From positions 1-49,268 of the forward strand of contig JAHBMJ010000385.1 in the NCBI GenBank assembly GCA_018398765.1: a stretch of DNA of 49,268 nucleotides, given 5' to 3'. Below the pieces are notes generated by a model. It saw nothing but the letters and a program-made list of their open reading frames with translations. It did no database searches and had not been told where the DNA came from. A program made the translations under genes and the position numbers. This DNA is from Chromera velia. Lineage: Eukaryota > Sar > Chromeraceae. Of the stretch, positions 39,792-49,268 are shown piece by piece (the first letter of the stretch is position 1; each line of letters starts with the position of its first letter).

Positions 39792-42188
39792 ATGCAACTT
39801 GCTCACTCTTTCTATAAGAGGATCCTTCCTAGGTCTTGTGTTCCCTTTGCAAGTAAGGATGGAAAGACGTTCTTCAAGGAAGCGTTGGAGGACGGTTGTA
39901 TGGAGTCTTACTTTGGACTTGCCGAGCAGTTTCGTACTCAGGATGAGCCTGCCTTTTGTGGTTTGACCACACTAGTGATGATCCTGAATGCTCTCCAAGT
40001 GGACCCCTTCAGAACATGGAAGGGTCCATGGCGGTTCTATCATGAGGAGATGTTGGACTGCTGCGTGAAGCTGGAGGAGATCAAGAACGTCGGCATCACT
40101 TTTGAGGAGTTTGCTTGTCTGGCCAGGTGCAACGGTGTGAACTTGAGAGAGTGGAGAGTACAGCCTGAGGCGTCAGAGGAAGCAAAGATGCAGGCACTCA
40201 ATGCTTTCCGTCAGACGCTCGAGTACTCCTGTAGGAACCCTGCAGAAACAGGGTTCTTGGTAGCGTCCTATAGCCGCAAGGGCTTGGGACAGACAGGAGA
40301 CGGGCACTTCTCTCCTATCGGTGGGTACCACCGGCAGTCCGACAAGGCTCTGGTGATGGACGTCGCCAGATTCAAGTACCCCCCCCACTGGGTAGATGTG
40401 CCTGTTCTGTTTGAGGCCATGGCACTCACAGACGTCGTCACGAAGAGATCTAGGGGGTACATGCTCATATCTCATGTAGAGAAGAAGGCAGGGGCCGCAG
40501 TCGTCCCCCCCCCCTCAGACACCCTCAGTGCCGCCTCTGTAGCCCAAACATTCTCCCGCACCTCACAGCAGAACGACAAAGCCACACGCGACTCCGAAGG
40601 ATACAGAAGGTCCCTGTCAGCTGAGGGTGCAGGGGCCTCTAGAGAGAGAGAAGGCTTCCTCTCTCAAGAGAGATGGGGTAACCGATCATGCTCCAGTCCC
40701 CTCACAGCCTCTGCTCTGACCCTATTCCGTCTAGAGTTCCCCCCCCGCTCCGCTGCCAGTTGGATGTTCAGGTCCTTTGTCGACAAATTCAAAGAAGCCG
40801 CAGACAATGTGGCGATCGAACAAAACATACCCGACCTGGCTGCCAAACCCCAATGCACCACATGTGGGGACACCAAATCAACCCCCCCCTGCGGGTTTTC
40901 TGCTGCCCCCTCTGTTTCCTCCTCAAGTACACTGGGAGAGGATACAGACGCCCAGAAAGTTCGTCAGTCTCTATTGACGGGTGCCTTCACGGCATTCCTG
41001 CGGGCTCTCCGACAGACGCCCCCAATGCTCTCCCTGGTCACAACCGCAGGTGCGCTTCAGGCGCTATCACTCCACACAGTGACTGTGACAGTTGATGATG
41101 ACGGAGGGGCAGAGGAGGAGACGGAGGCAGAGAACGGGGATGCTTTCCCGCATTCTTCCGCCTCTCCTTCGGCTGCAGGGGAAGAGGGGGCAAGGGAGCT
41201 TAGGCGAGTTGCCGTCACATCCGATACATCTCCCTCCTCTTCTGCGTCTCCCGCCCTGCACGCGGAAGCCGTTTCCGCCTCAGGCAGTGCACGTCTGGTG
41301 TGCGACAAGCCCCGTCCCCACATTCACTCTCCCGATGCTTGCTTCTCCCTGAAAGTTGCAAAAGGGGTGGATGACGTCATCAAACCTCATCTTTCTCGTC
41401 TCTCGTTCCTCCTCCGAACCTCCCCCTTTGCTCCCCGCACGATTCAGGACATGCAACACCGCCCCGCCGTTGCCGGTCAGCAGACCCCCTCCTCCCCTTC
41501 CCACACCGCCGCCGTCGAGACTCTCCCGTGGGAGATGGCTGCCTCTCTCGAGGACCGGGAGAGGGCCCTGCGGTGTCTGGAGGCTCTGGAGAGCACCCCC
41601 CTGTATGGGGAGTTGAAGAGAAGGTGTCTGGAAGAGGGCCTCGACGCATTCTGGGTCGAGACTGTCCTAGAGCACCAACAGCAACAGCAGCAGCAAGGGG
41701 GTGGGGAGAAAACAAGTGCAAGAGAGAAAGAAAGGACCAGCCTCCGGCCAGCGTATGCGCAGGTGCGGGGTAGCAGTGCGAGTGGAAGATCCACCCGTGC
41801 AAGGTCCGTTCCCTCCATTCCCGTCGCCTCTACTGTCGCAGCACCGTCTCCATCAGGCGGTGCGGGGGCAGGAGAAGCCCCGCTGCTTGAGAGCGATGCA
41901 GCGAGAGAAGTGACCCCCTTCCACGCCTGGGTCGTTCTTTTCCTCGCGCTTCCGAACTCGGTCTTGGCCAAGAGCGTCTCAGTGGCTGCTGTTCGGGAAA
42001 TTCGGAGAGCTCTTCTTGCGAGGGGGGGAGAGGGTCGATCAGGCGGCCTCGATATGTCGGGGGGGGCGGCTGACTTTATGCACGAGGTGAAGACGTTAAG
42101 GGGAATACTGGAGCACTTGGTGCTCTTCGAGGCCCCTCAGTGTGTGCAGAATCTAGAGGAGACCGATGAGGCTCAGATCCTGCAATAG
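39792..42188 (+). CDS. Phytochelatin synthase with long C-terminal extension
   Basis: Phytochelatin synthase (a papain-fold gamma-glutamylcysteine dipeptidyl transpeptidase) makes metal-chelating peptides from glutathione. The single-exon ORF is 798 residues; residues about 1-230 are the catalytic domain. The triad is visible: Cys56 in EPAFCGL, His172 in TGDGHFSPIGGY and Asp190 in LVMDVARFKYPPHW. Cys56 falls at the same number as in the plant enzyme. Other conserved cysteines are Cys90-Cys91 (MLDCC), Cys109 and Cys113 (CLARC). The following 570 residues are unusually long, with acidic and Ser-rich stretches and a polyglutamine run (near residue 628). The segments TPFHAWVVLFLALPNSVLAK and ERALRCLEALE look ordered. 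The C-terminal half probably corresponds to the variable, metal-sensing half of eukaryotic enzymes. TAG stop; ATTAAA lies 35 bases later. Cytosolic by family. Confidence 0.93.
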   Translation: MQLAHSFYKRILPRSCVPFASKDGKTFFKEALEDGCMESYFGLAEQFRTQDEPAFCGLTTLVMILNALQVDPFRTWKGPWRFYHEEMLDCCVKLEEIKNVGITFEEFACLARCNGVNLREWRVQPEASEEAKMQALNAFRQTLEYSCRNPAETGFLVASYSRKGLGQTGDGHFSPIGGYHRQSDKALVMDVARFKYPPHWVDVPVLFEAMALTDVVTKRSRGYMLISHVEKKAGAAVVPPPSDTLSAASVAQTFSRTSQQNDKATRDSEGYRRSLSAEGAGASREREGFLSQERWGNRSCSSPLTASALTLFRLEFPPRSAASWMFRSFVDKFKEAADNVAIEQNIPDLAAKPQCTTCGDTKSTPPCGFSAAPSVSSSSTLGEDTDAQKVRQSLLTGAFTAFLRALRQTPPMLSLVTTAGALQALSLHTVTVTVDDDGGAEEETEAENGDAFPHSSASPSAAGEEGARELRRVAVTSDTSPSSSASPALHAEAVSASGSARLVCDKPRPHIHSPDACFSLKVAKGVDDVIKPHLSRLSFLLRTSPFAPRTIQDMQHRPAVAGQQTPSSPSHTAAVETLPWEMAASLEDRERALRCLEALESTPLYGELKRRCLEEGLDAFWVETVLEHQQQQQQQGGGEKTSAREKERTSLRPAYAQVRGSSASGRSTRARSVPSIPVASTVAAPSPSGGAGAGEAPLLESDAAREVTPFHAWVVLFLALPNSVLAKSVSVAAVREIRRALLARGGEGRSGGLDMSGGAADFMHEVKTLRGILEHLVLFEAPQCVQNLEETDEAQILQ

Positions 42189-42845
42189 CCTAGCACTGCG
42201 TGTTGTGGAGTTGAGGCTTCGAATTAAACTCTCACATCTAGTCCTGTGTGCAAAACATGCAAACAAGAAGGAATGAAATAATTTTTTTCATGCTTATATA
42301 AATTATAAGTTAGTTTTTGTGAGAGTAAACGCATGCATCCAAGCGTGCGTCAGGTGGGTACTGAGCGTTCTGCGAGTGCGCCAGCCATCTGCGCGAGTGA
42401 AGAGTACTGCGAGCGGCGTGATCGCATGTTTGAGTGTATTAGCGTCTGACTCCGTGATCGAACAGTAAGGCTGTACGAAGGCTCGGTCTGCTTAGTTGGT
42501 TCATGATAGAGAGCATCCTCAGATGGCAGTCTGATCAGTCTGTGTGTCACGTTTAGAGCGTCGAGGTCCCGTGCATTGGATCGAACGCGTGGTCTTCGTT
42601 TAAGTGAATTCTAGATTGACGTCTCCTTGAATTTCTCTGTCGTTACTGAATGGATTTTCTTATCTGGACTGAGGACTGCGACCCGGTAGGTCAGACTTCC
42701 CATTTAGCTGTTTGAGCGTTACCCGTTTTCGTTACCTGACTGTTCTAGTCTGTTCTAGGTAACGTTTACCGTCACAAATTTGCTGTTCCCAGGCGTGGGC
42801 AGTTCATTTTTTCCCTTGATCTATATTGATCTGTCTCGTGATTCC
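42189..42845. other. Intergenic region before element B
   Basis: No gene. It contains the 3' end of phytochelatin synthase and, somewhere, the 5' boundary of element B. I cannot see an LTR pair or a tRNA primer site that would fix that boundary. Confidence 0.4.
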
Positions 42846-44020
42846 TCTTCTGTTTTTTTGCTGTTCTTGCCAACATATCTGTTGGTAGTGCAGGCGGTGC
42901 TCCAGGCATACAGACGATCAAGTTGCCTGATCTGCACTGGGTTAATCTTTTCGAGTGCAAGGTCTCGTTTGCGATCGTTCTGTCATCCAAGGATAAGAAC
43001 CTCAAGGCCATCTTCCGGAAGGAGTTTCGGCTCTGGAAGGAATTGCACAAGGCAACTGCAGAGTACATGCTGGCCGCCAAACACGTTCCGGATAAGGCGG
43101 ACCAGGTGTCCCTTTGGAAGCTTTCCCTCCTCCGGGGTCTGAGGAAAGACCCTGACCTTGTTCATGAGGTTTCTGTTGCTGTGGGAGAAGGGAAGGAATG
43201 TGCCGATCTCTTGGAAGCCGTTTCTGACGTAGCTACCGAGAAGAAGGAGATCGGTGTAAAGTCCTCTCGGGAGAAGCTCCTTGCTCAGAGTCTCTGAAGG
43301 AATTTGGGGAAGGAGGATATTGTGTCTGCTGTCGGTCGTCTGAAGAAGTGCCTCCGAGATGGAGGCAAGGCAGGTTACACTGCGTCCAACGACCTCAAGA
43401 AGAGGGCCCTTGAGAATATACTCACCAAGTTTGAATACACTAATGCCTCGGAGAAAGCCACCGAGAAGCATGACAAGAAGATCGCTGCGCTGACGTACGA
43501 CGAGATTCTTCCTTTCGTTGAGAAGAAGGTAGAGGCGACAGAGTTGCTTGCAGTGAAAGTTGCCATCGAGGGGCAAAGTTCCCGTTCCTCCTCTTTCCGT
43601 CCCCATCATGAGTACGGGGCAGCTGCCTCAGGTTTGCATGGGGGGTCTGGAAAAGGGAAAAGGGGGAAGGAGAAGAAAGGAAAGAAGAGGGAGACATCGT
43701 TTCAGTCTTCAGGAGACAGAGAAGGAAATGCAGGTGCCACTGCTGCTTCCAGTCAGGGCGGCTTGAGTTCATCCTCCCGCCCCTGTCCCAACTGCGGGCA
43801 CCTGAAGCACTACGACAAGGCAAAGGGTTGCCCCGCCAAGAATGTCAAGTGCTCTATCCCCAGATACAATCAGACGGGGCATTATACCAAGTGCTGTCCG
43901 CTGAAGAAACAGAAGCAGCAGCAGGCAGCAGCTGCAGGGATGAGGGTGCAGAAAGGGACCATGTTGAACTTCGAGCTCCGTGAGGTTCCCTAAGGGACTT
44001 TCACGGACGAGGATTTTTAA
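42846..44020 (+). pseudogene. Element B gag with zinc knuckles
   Basis: The frame opens after a TGA near 42838 and runs through a UBN2/copia-type gag region (LHWVNLFECK, WKELHKATAEYML), with a TGA at 43295-43297. A Lys/Gly-rich basic stretch precedes the zinc region (about 43785-43915). The first knuckle is CPNCGHLKHYDKAKGC. The second reads KCSIPRYNQTGHYTKCC, in which Tyr (TAC, 43865-43867) sits at the place of the second cysteine. TAA stops near 43991 and 44018 end the frame. No ATG start is evident. Confidence 0.7.
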
Positions 44021-44106
44021 ATGGCCCCTGAGCCGCCCCCCCCCAGTTCCAGTCCAGCCACTGGGGAGGGGCAAGGGCCAGTGAGAAGGCTGGCAGTGGG
44101 TGTTTT

Positions 44107-44640
44107 ATGAGGGCAACCTTGCGGAATGCTGAGAAGAGGAGGTGGGAGTTTGGCGGGGAAACGGATGAAGTGAGAGTCGTTACATCTGTTGAGTCTTTTG
44201 TCGGTGTGACGGGGGAAGACGATGGAGAGATGATTGCCGATTCCGGGGCCTCGAAGAGTCTCGTTCCCCCCTCGTTTGACAGGTATGTTGTTTCGTATGT
44301 TGACCAGGCTGTCTCGTTTTGTCTCGCCTCTGATGCTGCCCCACTCTCTGTGAGAGGGGTCAAGACATTTCACCTTCTGTTTATCGATGAATAGGGTGGA
44401 CCAGGTGTGCGCATCGTTTCTGAGGAAGGGTGTAGTCATAAGTTAATTGGTTGTCCGTTGTTTGCTTGTAGGAGAAAAAAGTTGTCTTTCCCAGGAGAGG
44501 AGGGTTCCTCTGAACCTGGGTGGGTCTGGTTGAAGGATGTATATGGGGAAAGGTTTCGTTCTCCTGTTGATCAGACGGGCAATGTTCCAATTCTCCGTCT
44601 TACGAAGGTTGAGGAAGCGGTTGTTGCTGCCAACGTTTAT
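44107..44640 (+). pseudogene. Element B aspartic protease region
   Basis: In a different frame from gag. MIADSGASKSLV (near 44230) is a clear retrotransposon aspartic protease active site, D-S-G-A. A TAG at 44392-44394 interrupts the domain, and the frame continues unchanged into integrase. An in-frame ATG occurs at 44107. Confidence 0.75.
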
Positions 44641-46416
44641 CCTTCTGTTTCTCTCTGTCCCCTTCAACAGTCTGCTCTCTCAGGACAGGCAGAGATTTCT
44701 CCTGAGAACAGATCGTACCTTTTGTTTGTCCTTCACTCCCGTCTCGGTCATGTGACTGGGCAGCGTTTGGAGGCCACATTGAAGGAGAAGGGGGTGGGGG
44801 TACAATTTTCTGCGAAAGAGTGTAAAGAGGTGAGAGACACGTACAAGGCGTATCGTATTATAAACTTTCGGAGGAGAAAGTTGAAGAAAAGAGGTGCAGC
44901 AGCGGGGACGCGAAAGCGTTCTCGCAAAGGGGATGAGTCTTCTGTTCATGAGGATGATGAGGAGAAAGAGCCAGAGCCTGCAGGTCTGGGGGGGCAGTTC
45001 AACGCCGACATCTACCACAACGTGAAGGATATGAAGAGAAAGAGGATCGGGGGGTTTCGTTACGTATCTGTCATTGTTGATTTGCAGACGCAAAGGAAAT
45101 CGTTGTGGGCGCTGCGGTCGAAAGATCATGCAGTGCGTCACTTGATCTCCTGGACTCGTCAGTAGGAGAAAGCCGGCAAGGGGAAGCTAAAGGTTGTACA
45201 CTCAGACAACGAAGGCGAGTTCATTTCTGATCTCTACCTCTCGTTTTGTTCGTCAGTTGAGGGAGGGGGGATTGTAACTCAGTTCGGTCTTCCTTTCACT
45301 CCCGAAGTGCAGGCATTTGTTGAGAGAGTGAATGATGATTTCTTTTCTCTTTTGAATAAAGTTCTTTTTCAGCGTTTTCTTCCCTTTTATCTCTGGCTTG
45401 TCTTCATTCCTGGAATTGCCAATTCTCTGAATGAGGTTATTCATGGCTCGACTGGCCTTTCCCTGAATTGTGCCTTTTTTTGTGTACGTTTGGGGGTGCC
45501 CCCTATTGCCCTGGGGGATGTTGTTCGCTTGTCCGATCCCTCTCACCGTCAGCGTTTCGTTGCTGGTAGTCCTGTTGAAAAGAGTGAGAAAGCTCTTTTT
45601 GGGGGGGTGATCAGTCCGCAGTCCGTCTCTGTGTTGATTTGGAGAGGAAGACAATGGAGGCCTCTTCGCGTTTACCCCAGCCATATTCAGATAGAGTCGT
45701 GGTTAGGGGTGGAGCATATTGATTTTGATGAAGATGGCAGAAGCGATGTGGTTGCAGAGAGGGAGACAGATTCCGTTGTGGGGAGAGGATCCGTTTGGGT
45801 TAGTTGGAGAGAAGAAGACAACCGGTCAGATGCAGATAATACAGAGACTGGGGGTGAAGCGTCTGATAAGGACGTTTCTTATCCGGTCCGTCAGCTCTCT
45901 CGTTCTCCCCAAGGCGTTTGCGTGCCTCGTTTGCAGGGTGTTCTTGCCCGATGGTCAGATAGGGCCCTGTTTCCAGGGCAGATTGTGAGGGAGGGGGAAA
46001 AGCAAGTGAGGAGCATCACAGCAGTACGGTTGAAGCAGAGGGATGATAGAAGTTTTTTTCTTGCCGAGCTGGAGACAGTAAAGCAGAAAGACATTGTGGA
46101 GCGGTTTGAACTCCCCACTGATGGACAGCTTCCGCTTACTGTGCTTAACAGACTTGCTGAGCAGGCACCTCCTGTGCCTGATCCTGTCCCCCCTGTCCCT
46201 TCAGACGAAGTCCCAGTAGACGTTGATATCATTGCCGACCAGGCAGCCGAGGAAGCAAATACCGCCGAGTTCCTTCGGTGGTCTGAGATGTCCAAATCTC
46301 AGAGGAGGAATCAGATCTGTGAGCACAGAAGGCAAAGGAGAGAGATAAAGGAAGCACGGATTGCAAAAGCCCTCGACACGTACTTTGAGATTATGTGTGC
46401 GGTGATGAAACTTTAA
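44641..46416 (+). pseudogene. Element B integrase and acidic linker
   Basis: The pre-integrase zinc motif is HSRLGH followed by CKEVRDTY, with Tyr (TAC at 44842-44844) where the second zinc Cys is expected. The catalytic core has FNADIYHN (first Asp, near 45000), VVHSDNEGEF (second Asp, near 45200) and QAFVERVND (Glu, near 45316), so all three acidic residues survive. A TAG at 45163-45165 lies between the first two. The chain then runs through an SH3-like and acidic linker with Pro/Asp/Glu, to a TAA at 46414-46416. Confidence 0.8.
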
Positions 46417-47597
46417 GGTGAGAGGGCGCGCAAGTTGCTAGCGAGAGAGAACGATACGAAGGGGGATATTCTTGCCACCGAGGAAGAGATTGCACAGGGT
46501 CTCTTCAAAGAGTCTGATCGAAAGGAACTCGCTCGTTGGTGTCTTTGTTCTGTATTTGATCTCTCTATACAGACACTGCAGATGGAGAAGGGGGTCAAGG
46601 CGATTACCCTTCGGTGGGTGAGGACTTGGAAGTTAAAGGAGGGAAAGAGGGTTGCAAAGTCTCGTCTCGTAGTGAGAGGGTTCCAAGACTCTCATGATTA
46701 GTCGGTGTTTGAGACCTACTCTGGCCTAGCAGACGCAAGTCTGGCTAGAGTTGCCTTCCTCTGGGCTGTCTCAAAAGGTCTGCGAAGGTCTGCAGGCAGC
46801 CAAAATGGACGTGTCAACTGCGGTCCTGCAGGCACCCATGAAAGACGTAGTGTGGCTGCGCCTTCCGTCCAACCTCCCTGTAGAAGTCTATCCCAGCCTC
46901 CGTGCTGGCGTCTTTGTTCGCATTCAAAGGGCTGTTTACGGCCAGAAGGATGCCCCAAAGGTCTACACGAGTTAGTTCAAGAAGAAGGTGAGCAGCCTGG
47001 GGTAGACTGAGATTGCTGAGTCGATTTTGGTCAGAAAGAACAAGAAGGGTGAGATCGTTGCTTTGCTTGTTATGCATGTTGATGATCTCTTCATTTTTTT
47101 CCTTCTGTTGACGAAGACGTGAAGCAAATCCAGGAGCTTTTTGACACAGACTAGCCAGAGAGAATGGACAATGGAGAGCTTTATTCTTATGTGGGGATGT
47201 CCATTTGGATGCGTCCTAGTGAGATGTTGCTTGACCAGTCCACGTATATTAAGGGAATGGTGAAGGGAGTGAGTGAAGAGGCAAAGAAGCCCTTGACTGA
47301 GAAAGATCTCCTGTTACCTGAGACTGCAGAGACTGACATGTCCTTGCAGGAACAGCAGCAGAAGAATGTGGGGTGTTTGGGGTGGGCTGTTAAGACCCAA
47401 CCTTCTCTTTCCTTCCTGTTTTCCTACCTTTCCCGCTTCAATTCCCGTCCGTCTCGTGAGTCTGTTCTTGCAAGTGAGAAGGCTCTCTGGCATACATTCA
47501 AGACTTCCCGTTCTCTGTCTCTTCGTTCTGTTCTCTCTCTTTCAGTTCTGTTGGTGTGGGGGGATGCGTTTCATCAATTGCACAAGAAAAAGGGTAG
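46417..47597 (+). pseudogene. Element B reverse transcriptase, truncated before RNase H
   Basis: The RT lead-in reads [20 protein letters not shown] then [10 protein letters not shown] and a TAG (46699-46701). After a frameshift near 46780 comes KMDVSTAVLQAP, with the first catalytic Asp. MHVDDLFIF (near 47076) is the active-site box. TAG codons at 46972 (TS*FKK) and 47008 (LG*TEI) fall where copia RTs usually have Trp or another aromatic. Beyond another shift near 47100 the thumb region continues (NVGCLGWAVKTQPSLSF and following), then reads into foldback sequence at 47598. RNase H and the 3' LTR are missing. Confidence 0.8.
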
Positions 47598-49268
47598 AAC
47601 AGAGTGGACTCTAAAGTAGGACTTAGTGGAATCTAAAGTGACTTTTAAATTTACTATATTCTAGCTTCATTATAAAGTAAAACTAGGTTACTTGAAGCAA
47701 TCTAGAGCCTTTTAAAGCATTTGAAATCGTTACTCCTGTGCGAATCTGCTCAAATATGCTCAAAAGACTGGTTGATTAGCTAGGGTGTATAGTGGGAAAA
47801 ATTATGATCACCACGGCACATAAAAGTTAGTGAATGTTACCTGCAAAGAAATACACAGGCACAACACTAATGGATACGCTTAAAAGCAACGTTTAGCGCC
47901 GCTAATCAACTATAAAGAATTGTTTCTTCTGCAAGGGAAACAGTACAGGAAGGAGGGCTTCATAGCTAGGCTGGTTAGACCGGACAGGAGGCGGTCAGCA
48001 GGGGTCGGAGAGAACAGAGCACAGAGACAATATAATTCTTTTTACAAAGAACTCACACTACATGGTGCAAAAGCTTGTAAATCGTTCTGCGTGTATCAAT
48101 GAAAAATTGTGAAAGAGAAGGACAGGTCCGTAGGTAGATCCAGATATTTAGAGGGAGACCAGTACGGAGTGCCACAAATGAGAAAGGATGAACGAGTAAG
48201 GAGCACTTGCATCAGGATAGTACGGACCGCTTTCAAGGACTGACACACATGGAGCAAGTGGAAGACATTCAAATGCATCAAAGCTGAGCAATTGTTCTGG
48301 GTGGAAAAATGTCTGGCAGGACTGAGAGCTGTGCAAAGCTTCAGAAGAGGCAGTCAAAAAATGGAGGCTCCAGCAGACTCTCCATCGACCCTCTCTCAGT
48401 GACCTCCCTTGTACGTTTCTATTAAGCTCCTAGCAGACCAAAGAAGCTAAATGTTAAGCAAATCATCATACAAAGTAAGAGAGCGAGCCGCGCTTCCTTA
48501 ACTGCCCTGCAGGTGTCCTCAAGTCTCCGTCCACCAACACCTGCAAACACGGAGGGATAGGCATTCATGCTTTGTGCAGTCAAGGAAGCACTTCTGTCTA
48601 GCTTATTCTGCATACACAAGGTTCCAAGGAAAAGACCAAGAGCCTAAGAAGCAGCAGGTCTGGATAGGCTAACCTGGGGGTTGACCCCGGGGCTCCCAAG
48701 ACTGTGACCTGCAAGGAAAGAGTAAGGAGAGCGATGAGGGCAACAGTACTTTAACACCTAGATAAGGCCGGCAGCCCTTCCTCACTTGAACAAGAGGAGC
48801 AGCAGCAAGTAAAAAGACGTTGAAAATAAGACTAAGACGGCTGGTGTCCACTGGACCCACCTCCAAGCTCCACTTCGTGCCGACCGAAGATGTCCCAGCC
48901 ACACCCGTCTCCTCCAGAGCCCCGAAAGTACACTCCCAAAAAAAAAGTCAAAACCGAGAAAACGCTCTGTCAGACATCTTCTAAGACCATCAGAAGACAT
49001 CTGACAGAGCGCTTTTTGTGATAACATTTCTGTGGGAAAAGTCCGTTTGCTCAGAGGTTCAGGACTCTGCAGTTTTGAACCTGTGGACCTTTAAGATGGA
49101 CAAGAGACTTCAGACCCGATTATTGGCCGACAGAGGCAAAGTCGGCTACGTGCATCGAAGGAACAGGGTGCCGCCACCCCCTCTGGCCCCGTGGCGGCGC
49201 CTCCCGGACCCACGATTAGCCCATGTCTGGACCTGGCGGCGGGGGGGTTTGACCCCCCTTGCCCAAGG
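47598..49268. mobile_element. Foldback element, copy 2 (left arm and part of spacer; continues past window)
   Basis: The arm starts AACAGAGTGGACTC at 47598 and follows the left arm of copy 1 to about 48946. A spacer follows that matches the copy 1 spacer in reverse order: hairpin first (48958-49013), then the C/G-rich part, ending in CCCCCCTTGCCCAAGG at the window edge. It interrupts element B. The second arm and the matching target duplication lie outside the window. Confidence 0.85.
48958..49013. repeat. Conserved hairpin in foldback spacer, copy 2
   Basis: AACGCTCTGTCAGACATCTT pairs with the inverted AAGACATCTGACAGAGCG. It is the counterpart of 13545-13596. Confidence 0.7.

Larger units (their letters stand above)
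42846..47597 (+). mobile_element. Degraded Ty1/copia-like retrotransposon (element B), 3' truncated
   Basis: Gag with zinc knuckles, DSGAS protease, integrase and RT occur in copia order. In-frame stops lie near 43295, 43991, 44018, 44392, 45163, 46414, 46699, 46972, 47008 and 47153 (six TAG). Frameshifts lie between gag and protease, near 46780 and near 47100. The element ends inside the region between RT and RNase H where a foldback arm begins at 47598. Sequence details differ from element A, so this is a separate lineage. Confidence 0.85.

Overview
This is nuclear DNA of a eukaryote, probably a unicellular alga or other protist. The genes have GT-AG introns, the intergenic DNA is rich in simple repeats, and about a third of the window is transposon. 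The mix of a phytochelatin synthase, a divergent EB1, degraded Ty1/copia elements and hAT elements makes me suspect a chromerid-type alveolate such as Chromera velia. That is a guess; nothing here proves the species.

Layout, left to right. Positions 1-8941 hold a decayed Ty1/copia-like retrotransposon (element A: gag/protease, integrase, long linker, RT-RNase H). It is split by a 1.06-kb hAT element (385-1445) flanked by a perfect 8-bp target-site duplication. Positions 8942-22340 contain no gene I can support. They hold a 3.1-kb foldback element (11823-14953), a second hAT-type element with an 8-bp duplication (16705-17701, containing an assembly gap), and a small MULE-like MITE (18620-18851). 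Positions 22.3-42.2 kb are the genic part: an unrecognised multi-exon gene (minus strand, 22.3-26.0 kb), an EB1/MAPRE microtubule plus-end protein (plus, 26.7-30.4 kb), an FkbM-like methyltransferase (minus, 31.4-33.9 kb) and a phytochelatin synthase (plus, 39.8-42.2 kb). Between the last two lie a 1.2-kb CAGA array and a satellite-like region that carries a solo LTR. Positions 42.8-47.6 kb are a second, different copia-like element (element B). It is cut off by another foldback copy (47598 to the window end).

The cellular genes are functionally unrelated to one another. The most interesting observation concerns EB1. A 59-bp minisatellite with about ten copies spans the 3' splice site of its third intron, so that splice site and the first 30 bases of the following exon are repeated about ten times. 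Only the last copy gives an open frame. A second recurring pattern is that most in-frame stops of both retrotransposons are TAG, and several lost zinc ligands read Tyr. Both patterns are what CpA-to-TpA transitions would give, resembling repeat-induced mutation.
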